Of a stretch of DNA of 60,673 bases, positions 38,599-48,868 are shown one piece after another. The stretch is from Stenotrophomonas cyclobalanopsidis (lineage in GTDB: Bacteria > Pseudomonadota > Gammaproteobacteria > Xanthomonadales > Xanthomonadaceae). The translations under genes were made by a program, and so were the position numbers. The stretch spans positions 123,640 to 184,312 of the forward strand of contig NZ_VYKI01000005.1 in NCBI RefSeq assembly GCF_008710035.1, in the 5' to 3' direction. Every line of letters begins with the position of its first letter. Within the stretch, counting starts at the first letter, position 1. The notes under the pieces are model-generated. The model ran no database searches. It was given only the letters and a program-made list of their open reading frames with translations, and was not told the origin of the DNA.

Positions 38599-39279
38599 AT
38601 GACCACCGTCACCACCCAGACCAACCAGGACGTCTACGCCGCACTCGGCCTGAATGCCCCCAACAGCACCAACACCAAGAAGAAGAACACGCTCGACCAG
38701 GCCGACTTCCTGCGCCTGATGACCGAGCAGCTGCAGCACCAGGATCCGCTGAAGCCCATGGACAACACGCAGATGGTCGCGCAGATGGCGCAGATGTCCA
38801 CCGTGCAGGGCATCACCGACCTCAACACCTCGGTGAAGGGCTTCCAGGAATCGATGGCCAGTGACCAGGTTCTGCGTGGCGCGGCGCTGGTCGGCCATGA
38901 AGTGCTGGTGCCGTCTGAGAAGCTGGTACTCGAAGCGGAAGGCGATGTCACTGGCACCGTCGCTGCACCGGCCGCCGGCATCGTCACCGTCGATGTCACC
39001 GATGCCAACGGCAGCAAGGTCACCTCGATCAGTGTCGAGGCCAGCGCCGCCGGTGAGGTCGCATTCAAGTGGGACGGCAAGGACGCCAATGGCAAGCGCA
39101 TGGAACCGGGCAAGTACTCCATCGTCGCCAACCACGTCGACACCGCAGGCACCAGCACCAAGCTCTCCACGTACGTGCAGGCACCAGTCGAAAGCGTGAC
39201 CGTTGGTTCCGATGGCCTGTACCTGAACCTCAAGGGCCTGGGCACGGCCCCGATCGATTACGTGCTCCGCGTCAGCTGA
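38599..39279 (+). CDS. flgD: Flagellar hook scaffolding protein FlgD
   Basis: A 226-residue hook cap. The conserved N-terminal segment is DFLRLMTEQLQHQDPLKPMDN then QMVAQMAQMSTVQGI; the C-terminal part has a FlgD Ig-like domain with FKWDGKDANGKRMEPGKYS. A GAGGACC ribosome site precedes the ATG. Normal length. Confidence 0.95.
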   Translation: MTTVTTQTNQDVYAALGLNAPNSTNTKKKNTLDQADFLRLMTEQLQHQDPLKPMDNTQMVAQMAQMSTVQGITDLNTSVKGFQESMASDQVLRGAALVGHEVLVPSEKLVLEAEGDVTGTVAAPAAGIVTVDVTDANGSKVTSISVEASAAGEVAFKWDGKDANGKRMEPGKYSIVANHVDTAGTSTKLSTYVQAPVESVTVGSDGLYLNLKGLGTAPIDYVLRVS

Positions 39280-39311
39280 GCCGCACCCCCGCATTCACCA
39301 GGAGCAATCCC

Positions 39312-40535
39312 ATGGGCTTCAATGTATCGCTGTCCGGCATCAACGCCGCCAATACCGACCTGAGCGTCACGGCCAACAACGTCGCCAACGTCAACACGGT
39401 CGGCTTCAAGCAGTCGCGTGCCGAGTTCGCCGATCTGTTCGCCGCCACCAGCTACGGCCTGTCCAACAGCCAGACCGGCTCCGGTGTACGCGTCACCAAT
39501 GTGGCCCAGCAGTTCATCCAGGGCAACAACGACCAGACGGGCCGCAGCCTGGACATGGCCATTTCCGGTGAGGGCTTCTTCACCATGAACATGAACGGCG
39601 CACGCGTCTATTCGCGCGCCGGCAACTTCCAGACCGACTCGGCCGGTTATGTGGTCAACCCGCAGGGCGCACGCCTGCAGGTGTTCGCGCCCAACGCCGA
39701 TGGCACCAGCTTCGACGCCGGCCGCCTGGTCGACCTGCAGCTGCTGACCACCGACAGTCCGCCCAAGCAGACCAGCGAAGTGAAGGTGGGCTTCACCCTG
39801 CCCGCCAACGCCAAGGAGCCGACGGTCGCCGATTTCGACCCGACCGATTCCAACAGCTACAACCAGTCCAGCGGCGGCATCACCGTCTATGACTCGCTGG
39901 GCGTCAGCCACATCCAGGTGTCGTACTTCGTCAAGGACGCCGCAACCAACGCCTGGACCGTGCACAACTACGTCGATGGCGAGCCGGCCGGCACGCCGAC
40001 GGCAATCGCGTTCGACAACAGCGGCAAGCTCACCACCCCGACCAATGGCAAGGTCAGCCTGGGCACGTTCACGCCGACCACGGGCGCGGGCGAACTGAAC
40101 ATGACCCTGGACATCAGCGGCTCGACCCAGTACGGAGAAAAGTTCGCCCTGCGCAACACGCAGCAGGACGGCTATGCGGCCGGCAAGCTCAACGAAATCA
40201 CCGTCTCCGACAGCGGCGTGGTGTATGCACGCTATTCCAACGGCGATGACAAGCCGCTGGGCCAGGTCGCCCTGACCAGCTTCAACAACACCCAGGGCCT
40301 GGCGCAGAAGGGCAACAACCTGTGGGTGGAGACCTTCGAATCGGGCACGCCGCGCACCGCGGCGCCGGACAGCTCCAACCTCGGCAAGATCCAGGCGGGC
40401 GCGCTGGAAGCATCGACCGTGGACCTGACCGAGCAGCTGGTGAACATGATCACCGCGCAGCGCAACTTCCAGGCCAACGCGCAGATGATCACCACGCAGG
40501 ACCAGATCACCCAGACCGTCATCAACATCCGTTGA
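39312..40535 (+). CDS. flgE: Flagellar hook protein FlgE
   Basis: A 407-residue hook subunit. N terminus MGFNVSLSGINAANTDLSVTANNVANVNTVGFKQS is typical (shown here only as its start SGINAANTDL and NNVANVNTVGFK), with a C-terminal GALEASTVDLTEQLVNMITA and QRNFQANAQM helix. The start at 39312 has AGGAG upstream; the open frame further 5' overlaps flgD. Confidence 0.95.
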   Translation: MGFNVSLSGINAANTDLSVTANNVANVNTVGFKQSRAEFADLFAATSYGLSNSQTGSGVRVTNVAQQFIQGNNDQTGRSLDMAISGEGFFTMNMNGARVYSRAGNFQTDSAGYVVNPQGARLQVFAPNADGTSFDAGRLVDLQLLTTDSPPKQTSEVKVGFTLPANAKEPTVADFDPTDSNSYNQSSGGITVYDSLGVSHIQVSYFVKDAATNAWTVHNYVDGEPAGTPTAIAFDNSGKLTTPTNGKVSLGTFTPTTGAGELNMTLDISGSTQYGEKFALRNTQQDGYAAGKLNEITVSDSGVVYARYSNGDDKPLGQVALTSFNNTQGLAQKGNNLWVETFESGTPRTAAPDSSNLGKIQAGALEASTVDLTEQLVNMITAQRNFQANAQMITTQDQITQTVINIR

Positions 40536-40568
40536 TGACCTGCTGACCCTGTCACGGAACGCCCCCCC

Positions 40569-41318
40569 ATGGATAAAGCCCTTTACGTTGCGATGACCGG
40601 CGCCCGCGCCTCCCTGCAGGCGCAGGGAACGCTCAGCCACAACCTCGCCAACTCGGACACCCCCGGCTTCAAGGAAGCGCTGGCCAACACCGAAGCCTTC
40701 CCGATCCGTGGCCAGGGCTTTGCCTCGCGGGTCGATGCGCTGCACGTCGACGCCGGCTTCAACCGCACCGCCGGCGCGCAGCACATCACCGGCAAGCCGC
40801 TGGACCTGTCGCTGCAGACCGGTACCTGGCTGGCCGTACAGGCTACCGACGGCAGCGAGGCCTACACCCGTGGCGCCGCGCTGTCGGTCACGCCGAACGG
40901 CCAGCTGGTGACCTCCAGCGGCCGCCCGGTGCTGGACGACAACAACAACCCGATTGCGATCCCGCCGTACCAGGCGATGGAAGTGGGCAACGACGGCACG
41001 ATCTCGATCATCCCGCAGGGCGAAGGCCCGCAGACGATGGCGATGATCGGCCGCATCAAGATCGTGCAGGCCGCCGACGATCGCCTCGAGCGTCGTCTCG
41101 ATGGCCTGTTCGCCAACACCGATCCGCAGCAGCCGTTCGCCCAGGCACAGGGCCCGACGGTACACAGCGGCCAGCTGGAAGGCAGCAACGTCGATGCCGC
41201 CGGCGCGCTGGTGCAGATGATCCAGCTGCAGCGCCAGTACGAAATGCAGGTGCAGGTAATCAAGCACGGCGACGAGAACGCGCGCAGCGCCAACAGTCTG
41301 CTGCGACTGGGCGGCTGA
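40569..41318 (+). CDS. flgF: Flagellar proximal rod protein FlgF
   Basis: A 249-residue rod subunit and last gene before the internal sigma-54 promoter. N-terminal [17 protein letters not shown] and [16 protein letters not shown]-terminal [21 protein letters not shown]. Normal length. Confidence 0.94.
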   Translation: MDKALYVAMTGARASLQAQGTLSHNLANSDTPGFKEALANTEAFPIRGQGFASRVDALHVDAGFNRTAGAQHITGKPLDLSLQTGTWLAVQATDGSEAYTRGAALSVTPNGQLVTSSGRPVLDDNNNPIAIPPYQAMEVGNDGTISIIPQGEGPQTMAMIGRIKIVQAADDRLERRLDGLFANTDPQQPFAQAQGPTVHSGQLEGSNVDAAGALVQMIQLQRQYEMQVQVIKHGDENARSANSLLRLGG

Positions 41319-41348
41319 CGGAATTCCGGCACCGGCACGCGCCATTGC

Positions 41349-41364
41349 TGGCACGCCGCTTGCA
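41349..41364 (+). promoter_or_regulatory. Sigma-54 promoter of the flgGHIJKL operon
   Basis: TGGCACGCCGCTTGCA, a perfect -24/-12 element 58 bases before flgG, splitting the flg genes into two transcription units. Confidence 0.87.
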
Positions 41365-41421
41365 CTGCTTCACCCAAGGGCCGCACCGCGCGGCCGGCTT
41401 CACCCAGACAGGACTTCGAAG

Positions 41422-42207
41422 ATGAACCAGGCACTGTGGATCGCGAAAACCGGACTGGATGCGCAGCAGATGCGCATGTCGGTGGTTTCCAACAACCTCG
41501 CCAACACCAACACCACCGGCTTTAAGCAGGACCGCGCCAGTTTCGAGGACCTGCTGTACCAGCAGGTGCGCCAGCCCGGCGGTTCGTCCTCGGCGCAGAC
41601 CCAGCTGCCGACAGGCCTGCAGATCGGTACCGGCGTGCGCGTGGTGGCCACCGCCAAGAACTTCGAACAGGGCAGCCAGCAGCAGACCGGCCGCGCACTG
41701 GATGTGATGGTCAACGGCCGCGGCTTCTTCGAAGTGCAGATGGCCGATGGCAGCTCCGCCTACACCCGTGATGGCTCGTTCAAGATCAACCAGGACGGCG
41801 AGCTGGTCACCAACAGCGGCTACCCGGTGCAGCCGGGCATCCAGATTCCGGAAGGCGCGCAGTCGCTGACCATCGGCAGCGACGGCACCATCAGCGTGAA
41901 GATGGCTGACAACGCCGCCTCGGTCGAAGTCGGTGCGTTGACGCTGACCGACTTCGTCAACCCGGCGGGCCTGCAGGCCCGCGGCGAAAACCTGTACCTG
42001 GAAACCACGGCCTCGGGCCCCGCCCAGAACGGCAACCCCGGCCTCAACGGACTGGGCAACGTGGTCCAGGGCGCACTGGAAGGCAGCAACGTCAACGTGG
42101 TGGAAGAGCTGGTGTCGATGATCGAAACCCAACGCGCCTACGAAATGAACGCCAAGGCCATTTCTACGACCGACGCGATGCTCGGTTACCTGAACCAGAA
42201 CGTCTGA
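41422..42207 (+). CDS. flgG: Flagellar distal rod protein FlgG
   Basis: A 261-residue distal rod subunit. N-terminal [20 protein letters not shown] and [19 protein letters not shown], and C-terminal [20 protein letters not shown] are family hallmarks. The length is standard (260-262). Confidence 0.96.
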   Translation: MNQALWIAKTGLDAQQMRMSVVSNNLANTNTTGFKQDRASFEDLLYQQVRQPGGSSSAQTQLPTGLQIGTGVRVVATAKNFEQGSQQQTGRALDVMVNGRGFFEVQMADGSSAYTRDGSFKINQDGELVTNSGYPVQPGIQIPEGAQSLTIGSDGTISVKMADNAASVEVGALTLTDFVNPAGLQARGENLYLETTASGPAQNGNPGLNGLGNVVQGALEGSNVNVVEELVSMIETQRAYEMNAKAISTTDAMLGYLNQNV

Positions 42208-42220
42208 CCGACGCCAACGG

Positions 42221-42922
42221 ATGATCGCCATGTCGCCCCTTTCCAAACTTGCCCGCATCGCCCTGCCCTGCGCCGTGGCCGCCCTGCTGGGCGGCTGCGT
42301 GATCGCTGGCGACGTGCGCCCGTATCCGGCGATGGCGCCGATCCAGCCGATCATGCCGCCGCAGGCCGCACCGACCGCCGGTGCGATCTACGCCGCCGGC
42401 CCCACGCTGCAGCTGTACTCGGACCGTCGCGCCCGCGATGTCGGCGACCTGCTGACCATTACCCTGCTGGAAAACACCACCGCCACGACCAGCGCGAACA
42501 CCGCCACCGCCAAGGAATCGGACCTCAGCATCGGCACGCCGTCGATCTTCGGCGCACCGGTCACCCTGGGCGGCAAGGACATCCTCAGCGCAACCGCCAA
42601 TGGCAAGCGTGACTTCACCGGCAAGGGCAACAGCGCGCAGAGCAACCGACTGCAGGGCAGCGTGACGGTGACCGTGGTGCAGCGCCTGCCCAACGGCAAC
42701 CTGGTGGTGCAGGGGCAGAAGAACCTGCGGCTGAACCAGGGCGATGAGCTGGTGCAGGTGCAGGGCATCGTGCGCCCGGCCGACATCGCGCAGGACAACA
42801 GCATTCCCTCCAGCCGCGTGGCCGAAGCCCGCATCGTCTATGGCGGCCGCGGCCCGGTCGCGCAATCCAACGCGATGGGCTGGCTGAGCCGCTTCTTCAA
42901 CTCCGCGCTGGCGCCGTTCTGA
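42221..42922 (+). CDS. flgH: Flagellar L-ring protein FlgH
   Basis: A 233-residue outer-membrane lipoprotein forming the L ring. The lipobox is LLGGC (Cys26 counted from 42221). Family parts include [38 protein letters not shown] and [13 protein letters not shown] 42230 is an equally possible start, three codons in. Confidence 0.95.
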   Translation: MIAMSPLSKLARIALPCAVAALLGGCVIAGDVRPYPAMAPIQPIMPPQAAPTAGAIYAAGPTLQLYSDRRARDVGDLLTITLLENTTATTSANTATAKESDLSIGTPSIFGAPVTLGGKDILSATANGKRDFTGKGNSAQSNRLQGSVTVTVVQRLPNGNLVVQGQKNLRLNQGDELVQVQGIVRPADIAQDNSIPSSRVAEARIVYGGRGPVAQSNAMGWLSRFFNSALAPF

Positions 42923-42924
42923 GC

Positions 42925-44067
42925 ATGGCCATGAACTCTCTCTTCTCTTCCGCATGGCAGCGTCGCATCGCCGCATGCGTCAGCGTGCTTGTCCTGGCAG
43001 TGGCCGTGGCGGCCCCGGCCAGCGCCGAACGCATCAAGGACCTGGCCCAGGTCGGCGGCGTGCGTGGCAATGCCCTGGTGGGCTACGGCCTGGTGGTCGG
43101 CCTGGATGGCAGCGGTGACCGCACCAGCCAGGCGCCCTTCACCGTGCAGAGCCTGAAGAACCTGCTGGGCCAGCTGGGCGTGAACGTGCCGGCCAACGTC
43201 AACCCGCAGCTGAAGAACGTGGCCGCCGTGGCGATCCACGCCGAGCTGCCGGCGTTCGCAAAGCCGGGCCAGCCGATCGACATCACCGTGTCCTCCATCG
43301 GCAACGCGGTATCGCTGCGCGGCGGCTCGCTGCTGATGGCCCCGCTGCGTGGCGCCGACGGGCAGATCTATGCGATCGCCCAGGGCAACCTGATCGTCGG
43401 TGGCTTCGGCGCACAGGGCAAGGATGGTTCGCGCGTTTCGGTGAACGTACCCAGCGTCGGCCGCATCCCCAATGGCGCGACCGTCGAGCGTGCCCTGCCC
43501 GATCCGCTGGCCAACGGCGGCGACATCACCCTGAACCTGCATAACGGTGATTTCACCACTGTCTCGCGCATGGTGGCGGCACTCAACAACGCCTTCGGCG
43601 AAGGCGCTGCGCGTGCCGTCGATGGCGTGACCGTGGCCGTGGCCGCACCGACCGATCCCGGCGCCCGCATCGGCCTGCTGGCCCGCATCGAGAACCTGGA
43701 ACTGACCCCCGGCAGCGCACCGGCCAAGGTGGTGGTGAACTCGCGTACCGGCACCGTGGTCATCGGCCAGCAGGTGCGTGTCGGCCCGGCTGCGATCTCG
43801 CACGGCTCGCTGACCGTCACCATCCAGGAGAACGCCAACGTCAGCCAGCCCAACGCCTTCGGCGCCGGGCAGACCGTGGTCACCCCGCAGTCGACGGTCA
43901 CCGCCACCAACGACGGCAGTCGCATGTTCAAGTTCAACGGCGGCACCACGCTGGATGAAATCGTGCATGCCGTGAACGCCGTGGGCGCTGCCCCGGGCGA
44001 CCTGATCGCGATCCTGGAAGCACTGAAACAGGCCGGCGCCCTGAGTGCCGAGCTCGAGGTGATCTGA
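42925..44067 (+). CDS. flgI: Flagellar P-ring protein FlgI
   Basis: A 380-residue periplasmic ring protein with a signal peptide (about 1-34, cut at ASA-ER). Family signatures: [36 protein letters not shown] and the C-terminal [20 protein letters not shown]. The start overlaps closely with the flgH stop region (two bases apart). Confidence 0.96.
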   Translation: MAMNSLFSSAWQRRIAACVSVLVLAVAVAAPASAERIKDLAQVGGVRGNALVGYGLVVGLDGSGDRTSQAPFTVQSLKNLLGQLGVNVPANVNPQLKNVAAVAIHAELPAFAKPGQPIDITVSSIGNAVSLRGGSLLMAPLRGADGQIYAIAQGNLIVGGFGAQGKDGSRVSVNVPSVGRIPNGATVERALPDPLANGGDITLNLHNGDFTTVSRMVAALNNAFGEGAARAVDGVTVAVAAPTDPGARIGLLARIENLELTPGSAPAKVVVNSRTGTVVIGQQVRVGPAAISHGSLTVTIQENANVSQPNAFGAGQTVVTPQSTVTATNDGSRMFKFNGGTTLDEIVHAVNAVGAAPGDLIAILEALKQAGALSAELEVI

Positions 44068-44068
44068 C

Positions 44069-45280
44069 ATGCGCATCACGCCCGCCTTTGACCTGAATCC
44101 CGTACAGCAGAACGACCCGGCGAAGATCGACAAGGTTGCTCGCCAGCTGGAAGGCCAGTTCGCACAGATGCTGGTCAAGAGCATGCGTGATGCCAGCTTT
44201 GGTGATTCGCTGTTCCCCGGTGAAAACAAGATGTTCCGGGAGATGTACGACCAGAAGATCGCCGAGGCGATGACCCGCGGCAAGGGCCTGGGCCTGTCGT
44301 CGATCATCAGCCGCCAGCTGGCCGGCCAGCACGCCGACGGCCCGGCGCTGGACACCCGCGTGGACCCGGCCAAGGCCAGCCGCGCGTATCAGTTGAATGC
44401 ACCGGCCACGACGGCCCCGTCGATGTCGCTGGATGATGCCAGCCAAGCCGTACGCATGCTGCAGCAGATGGCTGCCGGCACCCAGGATGGCGCACAGGCG
44501 GCAGTCAACCCTGCACTGGCACCAATGGAACAGGCGCTGGACCTGATCGCCGGCCGTGACAGCAGCAGCATGCACCGCTCGCTGGGCACCCATGACCCAT
44601 ACGCCAGCAGCATCGACGGCGACGACTGGGCCGCCAGCAACGACCAGTGGGCGGCCACCGCCAGCAACCGCGGGAGCGTCGGCAGCCAGGCCGATGCGCT
44701 GGCAACGCGCACCGCCGTGGCCCAGCTGGGCGCGAACACCCCGGAGGGCTTTGTGGCCAGCATCTGGGAACACGCGCAGAGCGCGGCCAAGGAACTGGGC
44801 GTGGACGCCCGCGCCCTGGTCGCCCAGGCCGCGCTGGAGACCGGCTGGGGCAAGCGGCAGATCAAGCACGCCGACGGCAGCACCTCGCACAACCTGTTCG
44901 GCATCAAGGCCACCGGCTGGAAGGGCCAGAGCGCCGTTGCCGGCACCCACGAGTATGTCGATGGCGTGCGCCGTAACGAAACCGCCAGCTTCCGCGCCTA
45001 CAGCACCCCGGCCGAGAGCTTTGCGGACTACGTGCGCCTGCTGAAGAGCAGCCCGCGCTACCAGCAGGCCCTGCAGGCGGGCACCGACGTGCAGGGCTTC
45101 GCCCGCGGCCTGCAGCGCGCCGGCTACGCCACCGATCCGCGCTACGCGGCCAAGATCGCCGCGATCGCCGGCGGCCCGACCATCGAGCGCGCCGTGGCCG
45201 CTGTGGCAGACGCGGGTACGCGCCTTGGCCAGACCTTCGCCAGCACCGCAACTGCGGCGCTGGGTATCACCCGTCGTTGA
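44069..45280 (+). CDS. flgJ: Rod-capping protein and peptidoglycan hydrolase FlgJ
   Basis: A 403-residue two-domain protein: an N-terminal rod-binding domain (about 18-95; LEGQFAQMLVKSMRDASFGD, NKMFREMYDQKIAEAM) and a C-terminal glucosaminidase domain (about 225-380) with the catalytic Glu in QAALETGWGKRQ and SHNLFGIKA. The linker between them is about 125 residues, longer than in enterobacteria (total there about 313). Starts one base after flgI. Confidence 0.94.
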   Translation: MRITPAFDLNPVQQNDPAKIDKVARQLEGQFAQMLVKSMRDASFGDSLFPGENKMFREMYDQKIAEAMTRGKGLGLSSIISRQLAGQHADGPALDTRVDPAKASRAYQLNAPATTAPSMSLDDASQAVRMLQQMAAGTQDGAQAAVNPALAPMEQALDLIAGRDSSSMHRSLGTHDPYASSIDGDDWAASNDQWAATASNRGSVGSQADALATRTAVAQLGANTPEGFVASIWEHAQSAAKELGVDARALVAQAALETGWGKRQIKHADGSTSHNLFGIKATGWKGQSAVAGTHEYVDGVRRNETASFRAYSTPAESFADYVRLLKSSPRYQQALQAGTDVQGFARGLQRAGYATDPRYAAKIAAIAGGPTIERAVAAVADAGTRLGQTFASTATAALGITRR

Positions 45281-45288
45281 GGAACCCC

Positions 45289-47169
45289 ATGTCCAGCGTC
45301 CTTTCCACCGGTACCAGTGCCCTGCTCGCCTTCCAGCGTGCGTTGGCGACCACCAGCCATAACGTCGCCAACATCAATACGCCCGGCTACAGCCGGCAGA
45401 AGGTCGACTTCGCCACCGCCGATCCGCAGAACTATGGATTTGGCGAGGTGGGCAGCGGCACCCGGATCACCGACATCCGCCGGGCCGCAGACCAGCTGGC
45501 GATCTCGCGGCTGCTCGACAGCAGCGGCGAACTGGCGCGCCTGAAGCAGCTGTCGACCATGGCCGATCGGGTAGACGCACTGTTCTCCGACACCGCCACG
45601 AACGTGTCCGGCATGTGGTCGAATTTCTTCGACACCGTCAGTGGCCTGTCGTCAAACGCCGCCGGTGCCGCCGACCGGCAGAACATGCTGGACAGCGCCG
45701 GCGCGCTGGCCAACCGTTTCCAGCAGCTCAACACCCACTTGAACAACCTCAACGGCGAGGTCAACAACGGCCTGATCGGCGGGGCGACCGAGATCAACCG
45801 CTTGGCGTCCGAGATTGCGCAGATCAACGGCGCCATCGGCAGCAGCATCGCCAATGCTGCACCGGATCTGCTCGACCGTCGCGACCAGCTGATCTCGCAG
45901 CTGATCGGCTACACCGGCGGCACCGCGACCATCCAGGATGGCGGCTTCATGAATGTCTACACCGCTGGCGGCAACGCCCTGGTGGTGGGCACCACGGCCT
46001 CCAAGGTGACCACGGTTGCCGACCCTTACCAGCCTGAGCGCCTGCAGTTGGCCCTGCAGACCCAGGGCGGCACCATCACCCTGACTTCCAAGGCCGTGGG
46101 CGGCCAGATGGGCGGACTGATGGAGTTCCGCGACACCGTGCTGACCCCGGCCCAGTCCGAACTCGGCAAGATGGCCGTCGGTCTGGCCGAATCGTTCAAC
46201 AGCAGCCACCGCAACGGCGTGGACCTGTACGGCCAGATGGGTGGTGACTTCTTCAACCTCGGCAGCCCCCGCGTCACCGGCAACACCGCCAATGCAGGCA
46301 CCGCCACGATCACCGCCAGCTACGGCGAACTGTCCACGCTGGACGCACAGAACATCGTGTTGAAGTACGACGGCACCCAGTGGCAGGCCAGCCGCGCCGA
46401 TACCGGTGCCAGCGTCGCGTTGACCGGCACCGGCACCACCACCGATCCGCTGGTGGTCAGTGGCGTGGAACTGGTGGTAGGCGGTGCGCCGGCTGCCAAT
46501 GACCGGTTCCTGTTGCAGCCGACCGCTGGCGTGGCCGGCAGCCTGAGCGTGGCGATCACCGATCCCTCGCGGATTGCCGCTGCAGCGGCCATCAAGGGCG
46601 CTGCCGCACTGGCCAACACCGGCACCGGCAAGCTCAGCGGCGTCACCGTCACCGATGCCAGCGCCGCCAACCTGCGCAATCCGGCCGCGATCGTGTTCAC
46701 CTCCGCCACCACCTACACCATCGATGGCGGCGCACCGCAGACCTACACGGCCGGGCAGACCATCAGCGCCAGCGGCTGGAGCTTCGTGCTGGACGGTGCA
46801 CCCAAGACCGGCGACACCTTCAGCATCACGCCAACGCCCCCCGGCTCCTCGGACAACACCAATGCGATTGCCCTGTCAAAGGTCGAGGATGCCAAGGCGT
46901 TCAACAGTGGCACCGTCACCCTCAACGGTGCTCTCGGTGGCCTGACAACGCAGGTAGGTGCCGCCGCACGATCGGCCGAGTACTCGCTCGGCGCGCAGCA
47001 GGTCATCACTGACCAGGCGCAGTCTGCACGCGACTCCATTTCCGGCGTGAACCTGGACGAGGAGGCCGCCGATATGCTTCGACTGCAGCAGGCCTACCAG
47101 GCCGCCTCGCAGTTGATCTCCACGGCCGACACCATGTTCCAGACCATTCTGCGGGCAGCAAGCCAATGA
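45289..47169 (+). CDS. flgK: Hook-associated protein 1 FlgK
   Basis: A 626-residue hook-filament junction protein. N terminus MSSVLSTGTSALLAFQRALA and TSHNVANINTPGYSRQKVDF, C-terminal SGVNLDEEAADMLRLQQAYQ and AASQLISTADTMFQTIL. GAGG upstream fixes the start at 45289; four earlier codons (from 45277) overlap flgJ. The stop overlaps the flgL ATG. Confidence 0.95.
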   Translation: MSSVLSTGTSALLAFQRALATTSHNVANINTPGYSRQKVDFATADPQNYGFGEVGSGTRITDIRRAADQLAISRLLDSSGELARLKQLSTMADRVDALFSDTATNVSGMWSNFFDTVSGLSSNAAGAADRQNMLDSAGALANRFQQLNTHLNNLNGEVNNGLIGGATEINRLASEIAQINGAIGSSIANAAPDLLDRRDQLISQLIGYTGGTATIQDGGFMNVYTAGGNALVVGTTASKVTTVADPYQPERLQLALQTQGGTITLTSKAVGGQMGGLMEFRDTVLTPAQSELGKMAVGLAESFNSSHRNGVDLYGQMGGDFFNLGSPRVTGNTANAGTATITASYGELSTLDAQNIVLKYDGTQWQASRADTGASVALTGTGTTTDPLVVSGVELVVGGAPAANDRFLLQPTAGVAGSLSVAITDPSRIAAAAAIKGAAALANTGTGKLSGVTVTDASAANLRNPAAIVFTSATTYTIDGGAPQTYTAGQTISASGWSFVLDGAPKTGDTFSITPTPPGSSDNTNAIALSKVEDAKAFNSGTVTLNGALGGLTTQVGAAARSAEYSLGAQQVITDQAQSARDSISGVNLDEEAADMLRLQQAYQAASQLISTADTMFQTILRAASQ

Positions 47170-48368
47170 ACAACCGTATTTCCACCGGCATGATGTTCAG
47201 CCAGTCCGTGTCCTTGATGATGGCCAAGCAGGCCAAGCTGAACCACCTGGAACAGCAGATCGCTACCGGCAGCAAAATCGTCACCGCCAAGGACGACCCG
47301 GTCAACGCAGGCGCAGCCGTGGGGCTGGACCGCACCCTGGCGTCTCTGGAACGCTTGAAGCTCAACGCCAACAACGTACAGAACCGCTTGGGCGTGCAGG
47401 AAAACACGCTTGCCCAGGTCGGCGACATGATGGGCCGCATCAACGAACTGACCATCTACGCCAACAATCCGGCGCTGGCCGCAGCGGACAAGCAGTCGAT
47501 GGTGACCGAAATCAAGTCGATCCGGGACAACCTCCTCTCACTGGCCAATTCCAGCGATGGCACCGGCCGCTATCTGTTTGGCGGCACCAATGACAGCAAC
47601 CCGCCGTTCTCGCAGGTGGGTGGCAGCGTGGTCTACAGCGGCGACCAGACCCAGCGCCAGGTGGAAGTGGGCCCGGACACCTACGTGCGTGACGCCTTGC
47701 CCGGCAGCGAGATCTTCCTGCGCATCCCCACCGGCGATGGCTTCGTAGACGGCGCCCCGGCCGCCGGCAACACCGGCACTGGTGTGCTGACCAACATCAC
47801 CCGCGACGGCACCGACACCTGGAACGGCGAGGCCTTCAGCGTGCGCTTCACAGCGGCCGACAGCTACGAGGTGCTTGATACCAGCGGTACCGTCGTCAGC
47901 AACGGCACAATGAAGGCTGGCGATGATCTGGTGGTCAACGGCGTACGCCTGCATATCGATGGCGCGCCGGCGGCCGGTGACAGTTTCCCGGTCACGCCGT
48001 CCAGCAGCCGCGACATCTTCGGCACCCTGGATTCGCTGATCGGTGCCCTGGAGGGCGACACCGGCACCCCGCAGCAGCTGGCCGTGCAGCAGAACGCCCT
48101 GCAGAGCAGCCTGCGCGACGTGGCCCGTGCGGCCGAGCGGATGATCGACGCACGCGCGGCCGGCGGCGCACAGCTTAAGACCCTGGACAATGCCGCCGAC
48201 ATGCGGGAATCGAACGGCGTGACCCTGAAGACGACGCTGTCGTCGATGCGCGACCTCGACTACGCCGACGCACTCAGCCAGTACCAGCTGGAGAACACGG
48301 CACTGCAGGCTGCGCAGACCCTCTTTGCACAGATGCAGCAGATGTCGCTGTTCAACAAGATCGGCTGA
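47166..48368 (+). CDS. flgL: Hook-associated protein 3 FlgL
   Basis: A 400-residue junction protein between FlgK and the filament. N-terminal MNNRISTGMMFSQSVSLMMA and the flagellin-like C terminus DLDYADALSQYQLENTALQA with a following QTLFAQMQQMSLFNKIG. ATGA overlap with flgK; a strong terminator follows. Confidence 0.95.
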   Translation: MNNRISTGMMFSQSVSLMMAKQAKLNHLEQQIATGSKIVTAKDDPVNAGAAVGLDRTLASLERLKLNANNVQNRLGVQENTLAQVGDMMGRINELTIYANNPALAAADKQSMVTEIKSIRDNLLSLANSSDGTGRYLFGGTNDSNPPFSQVGGSVVYSGDQTQRQVEVGPDTYVRDALPGSEIFLRIPTGDGFVDGAPAAGNTGTGVLTNITRDGTDTWNGEAFSVRFTAADSYEVLDTSGTVVSNGTMKAGDDLVVNGVRLHIDGAPAAGDSFPVTPSSSRDIFGTLDSLIGALEGDTGTPQQLAVQQNALQSSLRDVARAAERMIDARAAGGAQLKTLDNAADMRESNGVTLKTTLSSMRDLDYADALSQYQLENTALQAAQTLFAQMQQMSLFNKIG

Positions 48369-48407
48369 GCCGACGGGGCCTGCCCCTTCCAACCCGGCGT
48401 ACCTGAA

Positions 48408-48437
48408 GGCCGCGATGCCCTGCATCGCGGCCTTTTT
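48408..48437 (+). terminator. Terminator of the flgG-flgL operon
   Basis: Perfect 10-bp stem GGCCGCGATG / CATCGCGGCC with a five-base loop, followed by five T. It separates hook genes from the flagellins. Confidence 0.9.
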
Positions 48438-48464
48438 CGTGCTCGTTGCGCCTATCACCCGGCT

Positions 48465-48603
48465 CGGTAGCGCCGCGCCATGCCGGTGAACCACCCGCCC
48501 CGGTAACGCCTCGCCATGCCGGGGAACCACCCGCCCCGGTAACGCCTCGCCATGCCGGGGAACCACCCGCCCCGGTAGCGCCGGGCCATGCCCGGCGGAG
48601 CGC
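48465..48603. repeat. Four-unit, 36-bp tandem repeat with SMAG-like core
   Basis: Units begin at 48465, 48501, 48537 and 48573. Each contains CGGTA(A/G)CGCC, CGCCATGCC and, in the first three, GAACCACCCGCC. Units two and three are identical; the last ends in a normal GCCGGGCCATGCCCGGC SMAG palindrome. It appears to be a SMAG element expanded in tandem. Confidence 0.85.
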
Positions 48604-48746
48604 CATCGGCGTTCAGCTTCGCCAACTAGCGCCGATATCCCTCCTGACGCCGGCCGGGCACGCGCCGGCCACCCGCTACAGGGCACGGAAAACACCGGAA
48701 AAAGCAGCCTCCAGCCAAGAATTACGGCTTCATCGGAATTCCCGGC
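48604..48746. other. Remaining flgL-fliC1 intergenic sequence
   Basis: After the tandem repeat, about 140 bases contain no ORF I can support and no clear palindrome; the fliC1 promoter follows. The whole flgL-fliC1 gap is 500 bases. Confidence 0.5.
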
Positions 48747-48773
48747 TAAAGGTTGTTGACAAAGCGCCGTTAT
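48747..48773 (+). promoter_or_regulatory. Sigma-28 (FliA) promoter of the first flagellin gene
   Basis: TAAAGGTT, 11 bases, GCCGTTAT, 95 bases before the start codon. It gives a leader of about 90 bases with an AGAGGAG ribosome site (48853-48859). Confidence 0.82.
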
Positions 48774-48868
48774 TCATTTGGCAACGGCGAAGCACACAGC
48801 CAAACAAAAAAAACAGGCGGCGCTTCGTTTCAATCACCGACGGGTTCCACATAAGAGGAGACGACCCC

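Noticed and set aside
41334..41348. Second sigma-54-like site upstream of flgG (CGGCACGCGCCATTGCT)
   Set aside because: GG and GC are 13 rather than 12 bases apart; the neighbouring site at 41349 is perfect.
39258..41354. Minus-strand open frame of 698 codons
   Set aside because: Antisense to flgE and flgF, composition of a shadow frame.
48465..48603. Possible CRISPR array (36-bp period)
   Set aside because: The units are contiguous with no unique spacers, have a SMAG core, and no cas genes are nearby.
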